NCBI RefSeq assembly: GCF_009707365.1
Contig: NZ_CP046122.1
Span: forward strand, 1,116,001 to 1,180,000
Direction: 5' to 3'
Length of the DNA: 64,000 bases
DNA from: Microlunatus sp. Gsoil 973
GTDB lineage: Bacteria; Actinomycetota; Actinomycetes; Propionibacteriales; Propionibacteriaceae
Shown: positions 54,780 to 64,000 of the stretch, one piece after another
Numbering within the stretch: position 1 is the first letter of the stretch
Layout: each line of letters opens with the position of its first letter
Program-made: the position numbers and the translations under genes
Notes under the pieces: generated by a model
Seen by the model: only the letters and a program-made list of their open reading frames with translations
Told to the model about the DNA's origin: nothing
The model's database searches: none

Positions 54780-55315
54780 TCATCGACACCGACCAGCGGG
54801 CCCACCGGCACGGCGGGCACGATCGGCACCGGCTGCCGTTCGATCCGATCGAGGCTGCGGCGCGCACCTGGGAGCAGCGCTGGCCGGACCGGCCGCGGAT
54901 GGAGGCGGTCACCTCGCTGATGCGGGTGCACCAGCTGGTGATCACCGAACTCGACGAGCTGCTGCGCCCCTTGGACCTGACCTTCGCCCGCTTCGAGGTG
55001 CTGGTGTTGTTGTCCTTCTCCCGTCGCGGGGCGCTGCCGCTGGGCAAGATCGGTGAGCGGCTCCAGGTCCATGCCACTTCGGTGACCCCGCTGGTGAAGC
55101 GTCTGGAGACCAGCGGCTACCTGACCCGCAACCGGCATCCCGAGGACGGTCGGGCGGTGCTCGCCGAGATCACAGCCTCCGGCCGCGCCGTCACCGAACG
55201 GGCCAGCAGCCTGATCACCGACGCCCGGTTCGGGCTGGGCTCGCTGGACGAGGATGAGTGCCGGGCGCTGACCGCGATCCTGGCCAGGCCGCGTGCCGCG
55301 GCCGGCGACTTCTAG
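54671..55315 (+). CDS. MarR-family regulator, start codon uncertain
   Basis: The conserved MarR part begins around 54830 (RLPFDPIEAAARTWEQRW, MRVHQLVITELDELLRPLDLTFARFEVLVLLSFSRRGALPLGKIGERLQV..., winged helix VHATSVTPLVKRLETSGYLTRNRHPEDGRAV). No ATG, GTG or TTG occurs between the PH gene stop (54777-54779) and that region. The first ordinary in-frame starts are ATG 54671 and 54686, both inside the PH gene, or ATG 54899, which would cut the first helix. AGGAG at 54771-54775 lies 6 nt before an ATC (54782), so a rare AUC start is possible. It probably regulates the mutase gene just downstream. Confidence 0.75.
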   Translation: MAGRWMVRTRCGRLPFLRSRYAGCLARRAAGQRQELIIDTDQRAHRHGGHDRHRLPFDPIEAAARTWEQRWPDRPRMEAVTSLMRVHQLVITELDELLRPLDLTFARFEVLVLLSFSRRGALPLGKIGERLQVHATSVTPLVKRLETSGYLTRNRHPEDGRAVLAEITASGRAVTERASSLITDARFGLGSLDEDECRALTAILARPRAAAGDF

Positions 55316-55354
55316 GCCACGGTCCGAGGTGGCGGCCGACTCGCGGGATCACAG

Positions 55355-55380
55355 CAGATAGTAGGGCGGCCTAGTATCTG
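55355..55380. promoter_or_regulatory. Palindrome upstream of the mutase gene, candidate MarR operator
   Basis: CAGATAGTAGG (55355-55365) and CCTAGTATCTG (55370-55380) are inverted repeats with one mismatch in 11. It overlaps a -10-like TAGTAT and lies 4 bp before the mutase ribosome site GGAGGT. Regulator gene directly upstream. Confidence 0.6.
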
Positions 55381-55396
55381 ATCTGGAGGTGCGGTG

Positions 55397-57110
55397 ATGA
55401 CGGACCAGGCAGATACGTCAGACGGTCGCCGGCGCTGGCAGCAGGCCTACGACCGCGCGGTCGCCCAGGACAAGGTGCGGGACGCCGATTTCGGCACATT
55501 GTCAGGACTGGAGGTCGATCCCGTGTACGGCCCGCCGGACGGGTCGGCGGACCCCCGGATGGAGCGGATCGGCTGGCCGGGGGAGTTCCCCTTCACCCGC
55601 GGTCTCCACCCGACCGGATACCGCGGCCGGTCCTGGACGATCCGGCAGTTCGCCGGATTCGGCAACGCTCGGCAGACCAACCAACGCTACAAAATGATCC
55701 TGGGTGCCGGCGGAGGCGGACTCAGCGTCGCCTTCGACATGCCGACGCTGATGGGCCGTGACTCCGACGATCCGAGCAGCCTCGGCGAGGTCGGGCACTG
55801 CGGGGTCGCCGTCGACTCGGCCGCCGATATGGACGTGCTCTTCTCCGGGATCGATCTCGGCGAGGTCACCACGTCGATGACGATCTCCGGCCCGGCCGTG
55901 CCCATCTTCTGCATGTACGTCGTCGCAGCTGAACGTCAGGGCGTTGACATCACCGGGTTGAACGGCACGCTGCAGACCGACATCTACAAGGAGTACATCG
56001 CGCAGAAGGAGTGGCTGTTCGCGCCCGAACCGCATCTGCGGTTGATCGGCGACCTGATGGAGTACACCAGCTCGACGATGCCCGCCTACAAGCCGCTGAG
56101 CGTCTCGGGCTACCACATCAGGGAGGCCGGATCGACGGCCGCGCAGGAACTGGCCTTCACCCTCGCCGACGGCTTCGGCTATGTGGAGTTGGGCCTCTCC
56201 CGCGGCCTCGATGTTGATCAGTTCGCGCCCGGGTTGAGCTTCTTCTTCGACGCCCACATCGACTTCTTCGAGGAGATAGCCAAGTTCCGCGCGGCCCGGC
56301 GGATCTGGGCCCGCTGGATGCGGGACCGGTTCGGGGCCAGGACGGAACGGGCCCAGTGGCTGCGGTTCCACACCCAGACGGCCGGAGTGTCGCTGACCGC
56401 CCAACAGCCCTACAACAACGTGGTCAGGACCGCTGTGGAGGCGCTGGCCGCCGTACTCGGCGGCACCAATTCGCTGCACACCAATGCACTCGACGAGACC
56501 TTGGCGCTGCCGACCGAACGGGCTGCGGAGATCGCCCTGCGCACCCAGCAGGTGATCGGCGAGGAGACCGGGGTGGTCAATGTCGCCGACCCGCTCGGTG
56601 GCTCCTGGTATGTCGAGGAGCTGACCGACCGGCTGGAGGCCGAGGCAGAACGGATCTTCGCCACCATCGAGGAGATGGGGCAGCAGGGGGCGGGCGACGC
56701 CGCATCCGATCGGCCCCATCACCGCTGGATTGCTGCGGGGGATCGAGGACGGCTGGTTCACCGGGGAGATCGCCGACGCCGCTTTCGCCTACCAGACCAA
56801 GCTGGAGAAGGGCGAGAAGTTGATCGTCGGCGTGAACAGTCACACCGGCAGCGTGACAGGCGATCTGGAGATCCTTCGGGTCAGTCACGAGGTGGAGGTG
56901 GAACAACGTCGGGACCTGGCCGACCGCCGTTCCGGGCGTGATCAACAAGCCGTCGACGACTCTCTGGCCGAACTGGTCCGGGCCGCCACGGGCGACGACA
57001 ACCTGATCGAGCCGATGCTCGCCGCGGTACGGGTCGAGGCGACGTTGGGAGAGATCTGCGGGGCGCTGCGCGAGGTGTGGGGCGACTACCAGGAGCCGGC
57101 CCGCTTCTGA
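55397..57110 (+). pseudogene. Acyl-CoA (methylmalonyl-CoA) mutase large subunit, frameshifted
   Basis: From ATG 55397 (GGAGGT upstream) about 430 residues match the B12-mutase catalytic barrel: [124 protein letters not shown]. After EEMGQQG (about 56690) the frame changes: the true C-terminus ([17 protein letters not shown] to GDYQEPARF) is read in the +1 frame to 57110. Deleting one G of the run 56686-56690 restores one frame of about 570 codons. No B12-binding domain is encoded, so a separate small subunit is required. Confidence 0.85.
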
Positions 57111-57129
57111 ACCGGGCGGCGACCCGCGA

Positions 57130-57450
57130 TCAGTCGTCGGTCGCGGCCGGATCGGCCAGCGGCCATGCGGTGGCGAGCTTCGACCTGACCCGTGCGACAT
57201 CCTCCTCCCGCGGCAGCTCGTTGGTGATCTTGGTGATCTGCACGCCGATGTCGATGTCGTCAATGGCGGCATCCTCGGCGTGGATCATCGCCCGCGCCAC
57301 CGCGCGCACCTCCTCGCCGGACAGTCGGCGGCTGAGCAGGGCGAACAGCGGGACGTAGTCGGTCTCGGGAACGCCGTCCGGGTATCCGGCACGCAACCAG
57401 TCGATGATCCGGGCGAGAACCATGGGTGATCTCCGGCCGTCGGCGTCCAT
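57130..57450 (-). CDS. DUF3349 protein
   Basis: 106 residues from ATG 57450, preceded by GAGAGG. The core (LARIIDWLRAGYPDGVPETDYVPLFALLSRRLSGEEVRAVARAMI) is typical of DUF3349, a small helical family found in actinobacteria with unknown function. The tail is VARVRSKLATAWPLADP. Third gene of the pitA operon, after the 86-residue membrane protein. Confidence 0.82.
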   Translation of the reverse strand: MDADGRRSPMVLARIIDWLRAGYPDGVPETDYVPLFALLSRRLSGEEVRAVARAMIHAEDAAIDDIDIGVQITKITNELPREEDVARVRSKLATAWPLADPAATDD

Positions 57451-57461
57451 CCGCGTTCCTC

Positions 57462-57722
57462 TCAGTGGAATAGCTGCTTGCCGAGGACGATGACAACGAT
57501 GCCGAACAACGCGATCGCCGAAACGATGGCGAGCAGGAGAAAGCCGATCACCCGGCCGCCGACGGTCGGCGTACCCGACAACGAGCCGTCGGCGGTCACG
57601 GTACGGCCGGAGTTCAGCGAGCGGAGGGCCAACGCGAACAGTGCGGGCAGGCCGGCGCCCAGCAGGACGCCGACGGCAACCACCTTCCACAGGGCGTTGA
57701 CGGTGTCGAGCACGATCTCCAT
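57462..57722 (-). CDS. Small membrane protein between pitA and DUF3349
   Basis: 86 residues from ATG 57722 with GAGGAG upstream, 10 bp after pitA. Two membrane helices (VVAVGVLLGAGLPALFALALRSL and VIGFLLLAIVSAIALFGIVVIVL). Found with PitA in other actinobacteria; possibly a partner or regulator of the phosphate transporter. Not assigned to a named family here. Confidence 0.75.
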   Translation of the reverse strand: MEIVLDTVNALWKVVAVGVLLGAGLPALFALALRSLNSGRTVTADGSLSGTPTVGGRVIGFLLLAIVSAIALFGIVVIVLGKQLFH

Positions 57723-57732
57723 GTCGGTCTCC

Positions 57733-58941
57733 TCAGACGCCGGCCGGTTGGCCGGCCGCGGGCGTCGGCTGCTGGTCGGCGACGGGGACCAGTCCGCCTT
57801 GCCACTCGGCGTTGACGTTGCCGGCGTCGACGAGGTTGCGGCGGGAGCGATGGAAGATGTAGCCGGACGCACCGATCAGCACCAACAGCACAACGCCGGT
57901 GCCGACGTTCGGCCCGAGCGCGTTGGCGATGGCCCAGCAGACACCCCCGACCAGTCCGGCGGCCGGCAACGTGATCAGCCAGGCGACGACCATCCGTCCG
58001 GCAATGCCCCACCGAACCGACGCGCCCTTCCTACCCAACCCGGAGCCGAGGATCGAGCCGGTGGCGACGTGAGTGGTGGACAGCGCCATGCCCAGGTGCG
58101 AGGAGGTCAGGATCGCCGCGGCGGAGGCGGTCTCCGCGGCCATGCCCTGCGGTGATTCGATCTCCACCAGACCCTTGCCGAGCGTCCGGATCACCCGCCA
58201 CCCGCCGACATAGGTGCCCAGCGCGATGGACAGGGCGCAGGCGATCTTGACCCAGACCGGAATGGAGTCGGTGCTGGTCCAGCTGCCGTACGCGATCAGC
58301 GCCAGCGTGATCACGCCCATGGTCTTCTGCGCGTCGCCGGTGCCGTGGGCGAGCGAGACCAGCGACGCCGAGCCGATCTGACCCCAACGGAAACCCCTAT
58401 CACGGGTTTGCGGGCCGACTCTCGCGGTGATCGCGTAGACCAGTCTGGTGCCGATCGCCGAGACCACCGCCGCGACGACCGGTGCGAAGACGGCCGGCAA
58501 CGCGATCGAGGTGATCACACCCGACCACTTGACGCCGCCCCAGCCGAGGGCTGCGATGGCCGATCCGATCAGGCCGCCGAACAGGGCGTGGGAGGAACTC
58601 GACGGCAGGCCGAAGAGCCAGGTCGCCAGATTCCACAGAATGCCGCCGACCAGCCCGGCGAAGACGATGGTGAGGATCGGAACACCCATCAGCGAAGGGA
58701 TCGGAGCACCGGTGTCGCCCTGGATGTTGATGATCTTGTTGCTGACGGTGAGCGCGACCTGGATGGACAGGAACGCTCCGATCAGGTTCAGCACGGCGGA
58801 GAGGGCAACGGCGACCCTAGGCCTCAACGCACCTGTCGCGATGGAGGTCGCCATCGCGTTGCCGGTGTCATGAAATCCGTTGGTGAAGTCGAACGCCAAC
58901 GCGATGCAGACGACCACGATCAGGATGAACAGGGCTTCCAC
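57733..58941 (-). CDS. pitA: Low-affinity inorganic phosphate transporter
   Basis: 402 residues. PiT family (PHO-4): DFTNGFHDTGNAMATSIATGALRPRVAVALSA near the N-terminus and the second repeat GSASLVSLAHGTGDAQKTMGVITLAL, each carrying the signature G-x(n)-D-x-A/T/N of the transporter. About 10 membrane helices (for example VVAWLITLPAAGLVGGVCWAIA, VGTGVVLLVLIGASGYIF). Moves metal-phosphate with protons. First gene of a three-gene minus-strand operon. Confidence 0.95.
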   Translation of the reverse strand: MEALFILIVVVCIALAFDFTNGFHDTGNAMATSIATGALRPRVAVALSAVLNLIGAFLSIQVALTVSNKIINIQGDTGAPIPSLMGVPILTIVFAGLVGGILWNLATWLFGLPSSSSHALFGGLIGSAIAALGWGGVKWSGVITSIALPAVFAPVVAAVVSAIGTRLVYAITARVGPQTRDRGFRWGQIGSASLVSLAHGTGDAQKTMGVITLALIAYGSWTSTDSIPVWVKIACALSIALGTYVGGWRVIRTLGKGLVEIESPQGMAAETASAAAILTSSHLGMALSTTHVATGSILGSGLGRKGASVRWGIAGRMVVAWLITLPAAGLVGGVCWAIANALGPNVGTGVVLLVLIGASGYIFHRSRRNLVDAGNVNAEWQGGLVPVADQQPTPAAGQPAGV

Positions 58942-59090
58942 GCGAAACAGTCAAGCGCGCCCGGTCGGCCGCCGTCGACCGAACGGCCGGCCTGTGGCCG
59001 ACATGTCGTCAAGAGTTCAGCGGCTGTGGCCGGGTGTTTGCCGAATGTTCAACTTGGCGGGTCGTTCCGGGGTCGCCGAGCCATGGCAGC

Positions 59091-60719
<1,629 letters not shown>

Positions 60720-60762
60720 GGGCTCATTCTGCACGCTTCCGGGCTTTGGCAGGATGGACCCC

Positions 60763-61683
60763 ATGAGCTCAACACCGACCAATCCCCGTGGTGCTGTCGA
60801 CCTGTCCGCCATCGCGGAGCAGGCAAAGAAGGCGCAGGGTTCGCCGGGCGGCGGGACCGGCGGGGCGTCCTACGTCGTCGAGGTGACCGAACAGACCTTC
60901 GACAACGACGTGCTGCGCCCGTCCCTGAACCACCCGGTGATCGTCGAGTTCTACTCGCCACGGGTCCAGGGCGCCGAGCAGCTGTCGACCGCGCTGGCGG
61001 AGTTGGCGACCGAGGCGGAGGGCAAGTTCCTGCTCGCCCGGATGAACGTCGACACCGCTCCGCAGTTCGCGCAGTCGATCGGCCTGCAGGCCGTGCCTAC
61101 CGTCGTCGGCGCGCTCCAGGGCCAATTGATCCCGCTCTTCCAGGGGGTGGTCGACAAGGAGCAGATCCGCCCGGCCCTTGACCAGGTGGTCAAGGCGGCG
61201 GTGGCCAACGGCATCGTCGGGCGCGCCGAGCCCACTGGATCCGTCGGCGGGACCGAGGACGGCGGCGAGCCCGATCCGCGGTTCGCCGCGGCCTACGAAG
61301 CGATGGAGACCGGCGACTTCAGCACCGCCGTCGAGGAGTTCGACAGGCTGTTGCAGGCCAACCCCAAGGACAGTGAGGCCGAGGCGGGCAAGGCGCAGGC
61401 GTCCCTGCTGCTGCGGACCGCCGATCTCGACCTTGACGCGGTGATCGCGGCGGCAGCCGGTCCGGAGGCGGGTATCGATGCGCAGTTGGCCGCAGCCGAC
61501 GCCGAGGTCGCCACCGGGCGGGCCGAAGACGCGTTCGCCCGGCTGGTGGGCGTGATCCGCAGGACAGCAGGCGATGAGCGCGACAAGGTCCGCATCCGGC
61601 TGCTGGAACTCTTCGGGACCCTCGGCAACTCCGATCCCAAGGTGCAGAAGGCGCGCCGGGACCTGATGACCGCGCTCTTCTGA
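60763..61683 (+). CDS. Thioredoxin-fold plus TPR protein (CnoX-like), no active-site cysteines
   Basis: 306 residues from ATG 60763. Thioredoxin-like domain (~45-150) with [23 protein letters not shown]: the usual WCGPC position reads SPRVQGA, so no redox cysteine pair remains. A C-terminal helical repeat region (~180-300; [51 protein letters not shown]) follows. Resembles the chaperedoxin CnoX/YbbN, whose cysteine-free forms act as holdase chaperones. Divergent from pgm with a 43-bp spacer. Confidence 0.85.
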   Translation: MSSTPTNPRGAVDLSAIAEQAKKAQGSPGGGTGGASYVVEVTEQTFDNDVLRPSLNHPVIVEFYSPRVQGAEQLSTALAELATEAEGKFLLARMNVDTAPQFAQSIGLQAVPTVVGALQGQLIPLFQGVVDKEQIRPALDQVVKAAVANGIVGRAEPTGSVGGTEDGGEPDPRFAAAYEAMETGDFSTAVEEFDRLLQANPKDSEAEAGKAQASLLLRTADLDLDAVIAAAAGPEAGIDAQLAAADAEVATGRAEDAFARLVGVIRRTAGDERDKVRIRLLELFGTLGNSDPKVQKARRDLMTALF

Positions 61684-61707
61684 TCCGGCCCTTCCTCGGC
61701 CGGATCA
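61681..61707. terminator. Bidirectional terminator, CnoX-like and NUDIX genes
   Basis: Perfect 10-bp stem TGATCCGGCC / GGCCGGATCA with a 7-nt loop. Its 5' arm includes the stop codon of the plus-strand gene and its 3' arm ends 2 bp before the stop of the convergent minus-strand gene. Confidence 0.75.
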
Positions 61708-61709
61708 GA

Positions 61710-62531
61710 TCAGACCGGCCGGCCGTCCTCCATCGTCAGGGTGCGGGTCAACGTGCCGCCGGCATCGAGCGTGGTGATCGCAGACAACCGGCGGAAGGAC
61801 AGCGCCGTGAGGTGTGGTTCGGCGTCGGCGATGTCGATCAACCGCACTGCCCTGATCTCGGTCGGCTGGAGGACGAAGCCGGCGATCTCCTCCTCGGTGA
61901 CCGTGCCACCGTCGAAGATCAACTCGCAGGCGTCGTCCCAGCCGAGATAATGGGGCATCCAGTCGACGGCGAGCAGCCTGCCCAGTTCGATGTCGATGCC
62001 GAGTTCCTCCTTGACCTCGCGGATGGCGCCCAGCCGCGGCGACTCGTCCGGCTCGACGATCCCACCCGGCAACTCGAAGTCGGACTTGAAGACGGTGTCG
62101 CACAACAGGACCCGTCCGGTGACGTCGCGCATCAGCACGTGGGCGATCAACCGCTTGCGTGGCAGTGCCGAGTTCATCACACCGGAGAATCCGTCCGGAC
62201 CGTCGACCTGGTCGTCGTCGAGTCGAGCGAAGATCAACTCGTCGGTGAACCCGCCGTCGGAGGCGATGATCACCTGCCGCCGTCGGCCCTCGAGGCGGAA
62301 ACCGGCGCGCAGCAGCGCGCGCCGGGCGTCGGGATCATCGGCCCGCACGTCTGCCTCCAGGCGGTGCAGCCCGCGACGCTCGAAGGCGTCGTCGGCCGCC
62401 GCCATGATCGCCCGGGTGAGCGAATCGGGACCACCGCGCAGCCCAGGCGCTAGGCCCGAATCCAGCCGCGTCCAGCTGAGCGATCCTGTCTGCTGCCCGG
62501 TGGACTCGATGGTGACCTCGAAATCTGTCAC
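61710..62531 (-). CDS. GNAT-like and NUDIX fusion protein
   Basis: 273 residues from ATG 62531. The N-terminal third (RAIMAAADDAFERRGLHRLEADVRADDPDARRALLRAGFRLEGRRR) is the end of a GNAT acetyltransferase fold, without a full acetyl-CoA-binding part. The C-terminal ~150 residues form a NUDIX domain with the box GGIVEPDESPRLGAIREVKEELGID (all Glu present). It cleaves nucleoside-diphosphate-linked compounds; substrate unknown. The gene follows glgB on the same strand with 3 bp between. Confidence 0.85.
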   Translation of the reverse strand: MTDFEVTIESTGQQTGSLSWTRLDSGLAPGLRGGPDSLTRAIMAAADDAFERRGLHRLEADVRADDPDARRALLRAGFRLEGRRRQVIIASDGGFTDELIFARLDDDQVDGPDGFSGVMNSALPRKRLIAHVLMRDVTGRVLLCDTVFKSDFELPGGIVEPDESPRLGAIREVKEELGIDIELGRLLAVDWMPHYLGWDDACELIFDGGTVTEEEIAGFVLQPTEIRAVRLIDIADAEPHLTALSFRRLSAITTLDAGGTLTRTLTMEDGRPV

Positions 62532-62534
62532 CGA

Positions 62535-64000
62535 CTACTCCGGATCGCTGCCTGCTGAGCGTCTGCCGAGCCCCATGCGTCCGGCGCGTTGCGAGCGGCC
62601 GGTGCGCTCGGCGCGTGCTGTGCCTCCGGCGCGGCGGGGCACAGCATCACCAGTCTGATCATCAACCTGATCACCCACCTGATCACCCACCTGATCACCA
62701 ACCTGGTCCTCGGCGGGCTGTGCCACCGAGCCCGCGATCTCGGCCAGCACGTCGTCCGGGTTCTCCACCGGGTGCTCGGGATCGAACCGCAGGTACACCG
62801 CGCCAAGCGGTGGAACGACGACGGTCGCGCTGTAGTCGAAGCCCTGGCTGGGCACCTCGGTGGAGATCACCTGCCCGAGGTTGCCGAACCTCCCGGTGCC
62901 GTCGTAGAGCTCCGAGTCGGTGTTCAGGATCTCGGTCCAGCGACCCTGCGCCGGGAGTCCGATCCGCAGGTCGTAGCGGGGTTCGGCGCTGAAGTTGACC
63001 AGTGCTGCGATCAGCTGCGCCGGTTGCGGGGTCTCCGTGCTGTCGACCGCCGGATCGATCCGCAAGAAGGAGAAGGTGTTGCCGCCGCGATCATCCGCGT
63101 CGATCCAGCGGAATCCCGACGGGTCGTGATCATGGCGCCACAGCGCGGGGTTGGCGCGATAGAGCCGGTTCAGGTCCTTGATCAACAACTGCACGCCACG
63201 ATGGCCCCATTGTTCGGTCTCCTGCCAGTCCAGGCTTCGGCTTTCGCTGAATTCCCGCTGCTGACCGAATTCGGTCCCCATGAAGAGCAGTTTCTTGCCC
63301 GGATGGGCCCACATGAACGCGTAGAAAGCGCGCATGGTGGCGAACTTGCGCCACTCGTCCTCCGGGGCCCGTTCGTACATCGAGCCCTTGCCGTGCACCA
63401 CCTCGTCGTGGCTGATCGGCAGCACGAAGTTCTCCGAATAGGCGTACGACGAGGCGAAGGTCATCTCGTTGTGGTGGTACTGCCGATGGATCGGCTGCCG
63501 CCCGTAGTAGCGCAGCGAGTCGTTCATCCAGCCCATGTTCCACTTGAAACCGAAGCCGAGCCCTCCCTGGTCGACACTCCGGGTCACCCCGGGCCAGGAG
63601 GTCGACTCCTCGGCCACGGTGACGATGCCGGGCTTGCGTCGGTACAGGTCGGAGTTCACCGACTGCAGGAGGGCGACAGAGTCCAGATTCTCGTTGCCGC
63701 CGTACTTGTTGGGGATCCATTCACCGGGCTGTCGCGAATAGTCCAGATACAGCATCGATGCCACACCGTCGACACGGAGCCCGTCGATGTGGAACTCCTC
63801 CAGCCAGTAGTAGGCGTTGGAGGTCAGGAAGCTGCGCACCTCGTTGCGGCCGAGGTTGAAGATATAGGAGCCCCAGTCGGGATGCCAGCCGAGCCGCGGG
63901 TCCTCGTGTTCGTACAGCGCTGTGCCGTCGAACCTCTGCAGCGCCCAGGGATCGGTCGCGAAGTGGCCGGGTACCCAGTCCATGATCACGCCGATCCCGG
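62535..64000 (-). CDS. glgB: 1,4-alpha-glucan branching enzyme, N-terminal part beyond window
   Basis: About 485 C-terminal residues are visible; the 5' part lies off the right edge. GH13 motifs: [26 protein letters not shown] with catalytic Asp, [13 protein letters not shown] with Glu, [30 protein letters not shown]. Then the all-beta C-terminal domain. After ~residue 430 of the visible part comes a tail with V-G-D-Q repeats and a basic end ([18 protein letters not shown]), from an in-frame 15-bp/12-bp-type repeat. Introduces alpha-1,6 branches in glycogen. Confidence 0.93.
   Translation of the reverse strand, partial: GIGVIMDWVPGHFATDPWALQRFDGTALYEHEDPRLGWHPDWGSYIFNLGRNEVRSFLTSNAYYWLEEFHIDGLRVDGVASMLYLDYSRQPGEWIPNKYGGNENLDSVALLQSVNSDLYRRKPGIVTVAEESTSWPGVTRSVDQGGLGFGFKWNMGWMNDSLRYYGRQPIHRQYHHNEMTFASSYAYSENFVLPISHDEVVHGKGSMYERAPEDEWRKFATMRAFYAFMWAHPGKKLLFMGTEFGQQREFSESRSLDWQETEQWGHRGVQLLIKDLNRLYRANPALWRHDHDPSGFRWIDADDRGGNTFSFLRIDPAVDSTETPQPAQLIAALVNFSAEPRYDLRIGLPAQGRWTEILNTDSELYDGTGRFGNLGQVISTEVPSQGFDYSATVVVPPLGAVYLRFDPEHPVENPDDVLAEIAGSVAQPAEDQVGDQVGDQVGDQVDDQTGDAVPRRAGGTARAERTGRSQRAGRMGLGRRSAGSDPE
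62655..62706. repeat. 12-bp tandem repeat in the glgB 3' tail
   Basis: The unit CTGATCACCCAC occurs about four times in tandem on the plus strand (encoding V-G-D-Q on the minus strand), with diverged end units. Confidence 0.75.

Noticed and set aside
58942-59090. PHO box upstream of pitA
   Set aside because: GTTCAGC and GTTCAAC words occur about 32 bp apart, but on the strand pointing away from pitA and without a clean 11-bp direct-repeat pattern.

Overview
This is a GC-rich chromosomal segment from an actinobacterium. It carries NucS mismatch repair, a DUF2550 gene after atpC, a Wag31/DivIVA-like coiled-coil protein and many apparently leaderless starts. The gene order lysA-hom-thrC-thrB-rho-rpmE-prfA-prmC-sua5-wecA-atp operon-DUF2550 is the one known from Mycobacterium tuberculosis (the lysA to Rv1312 region). 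The methylmalonyl-CoA genes (epimerase, MeaB, a mutase large subunit, PduO adenosyltransferase) and PitA would suit the Propionibacteriales, for example a Microlunatus-like organism, but the genus is an inference.

Layout. 1-7.7 kb is accessory: a cut-off MFS exporter divergent from an XRE regulator, a P-loop kinase-like protein, a DHFR-like reductase, an NTF2-like fragment, an 867-residue polymorphic-toxin-like protein with a small overlapping downstream gene (probable immunity), and an S66 carboxypeptidase. 7.77-8.86 kb is a small decayed insertion bounded by a 24-bp perfect repeat of the 3' end of tRNA-Arg(CCG). 9.1-36.5 kb is the conserved core: lysine/threonine synthesis, Rho, L31, RF1, PrmC, Sua5, WecA and the complete F-type ATP synthase. 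Two blocks interrupt it: alcohol dehydrogenase plus a split transketolase between rho and rpmE, and SRPBCC/DUF899/TetR/enolase-superfamily genes between prfA and prmC. 36.5-44.5 kb holds a 51-bp-period repeat array, a DUF559 protein, a 50-codon small gene, EEP hydrolase, TIM-barrel isomerase, cobalamin adenosyltransferase, C39-like peptidase, a cyclophilin lipoprotein and an alpha/beta hydrolase. 44.5-64 kb holds an ABC-2 exporter, nucS, a DivIVA-like protein, methylmalonyl-CoA epimerase, nagA, thiolase, meaB, a PH-domain protein, a MarR regulator next to a frameshifted acyl-CoA mutase, the pitA operon, pgm, a thioredoxin/TPR protein, a NUDIX hydrolase and the 3' part of glgB (cut by the window edge).

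How it works together. hom-thrC-thrB overlap and make threonine; lysA makes lysine. The ATP synthase genes form one operon with a Rex-like palindrome (18 bp) upstream, suggesting control by NADH/NAD+ ratio. PduO, epimerase, MeaB and the mutase belong to B12-dependent short-chain acyl-CoA metabolism. pgm and glgB are glycogen genes.

Points most worth attention: the toxin/immunity-like pair, the tRNA-Arg insertion remnant, the Rex-like site, an in-frame amber codon in the DUF899 gene, the mutase frameshift, the MarR gene with no ordinary start codon, a 29-bp intergenic repeat present at two distant sites, and two intergenic tandem arrays.
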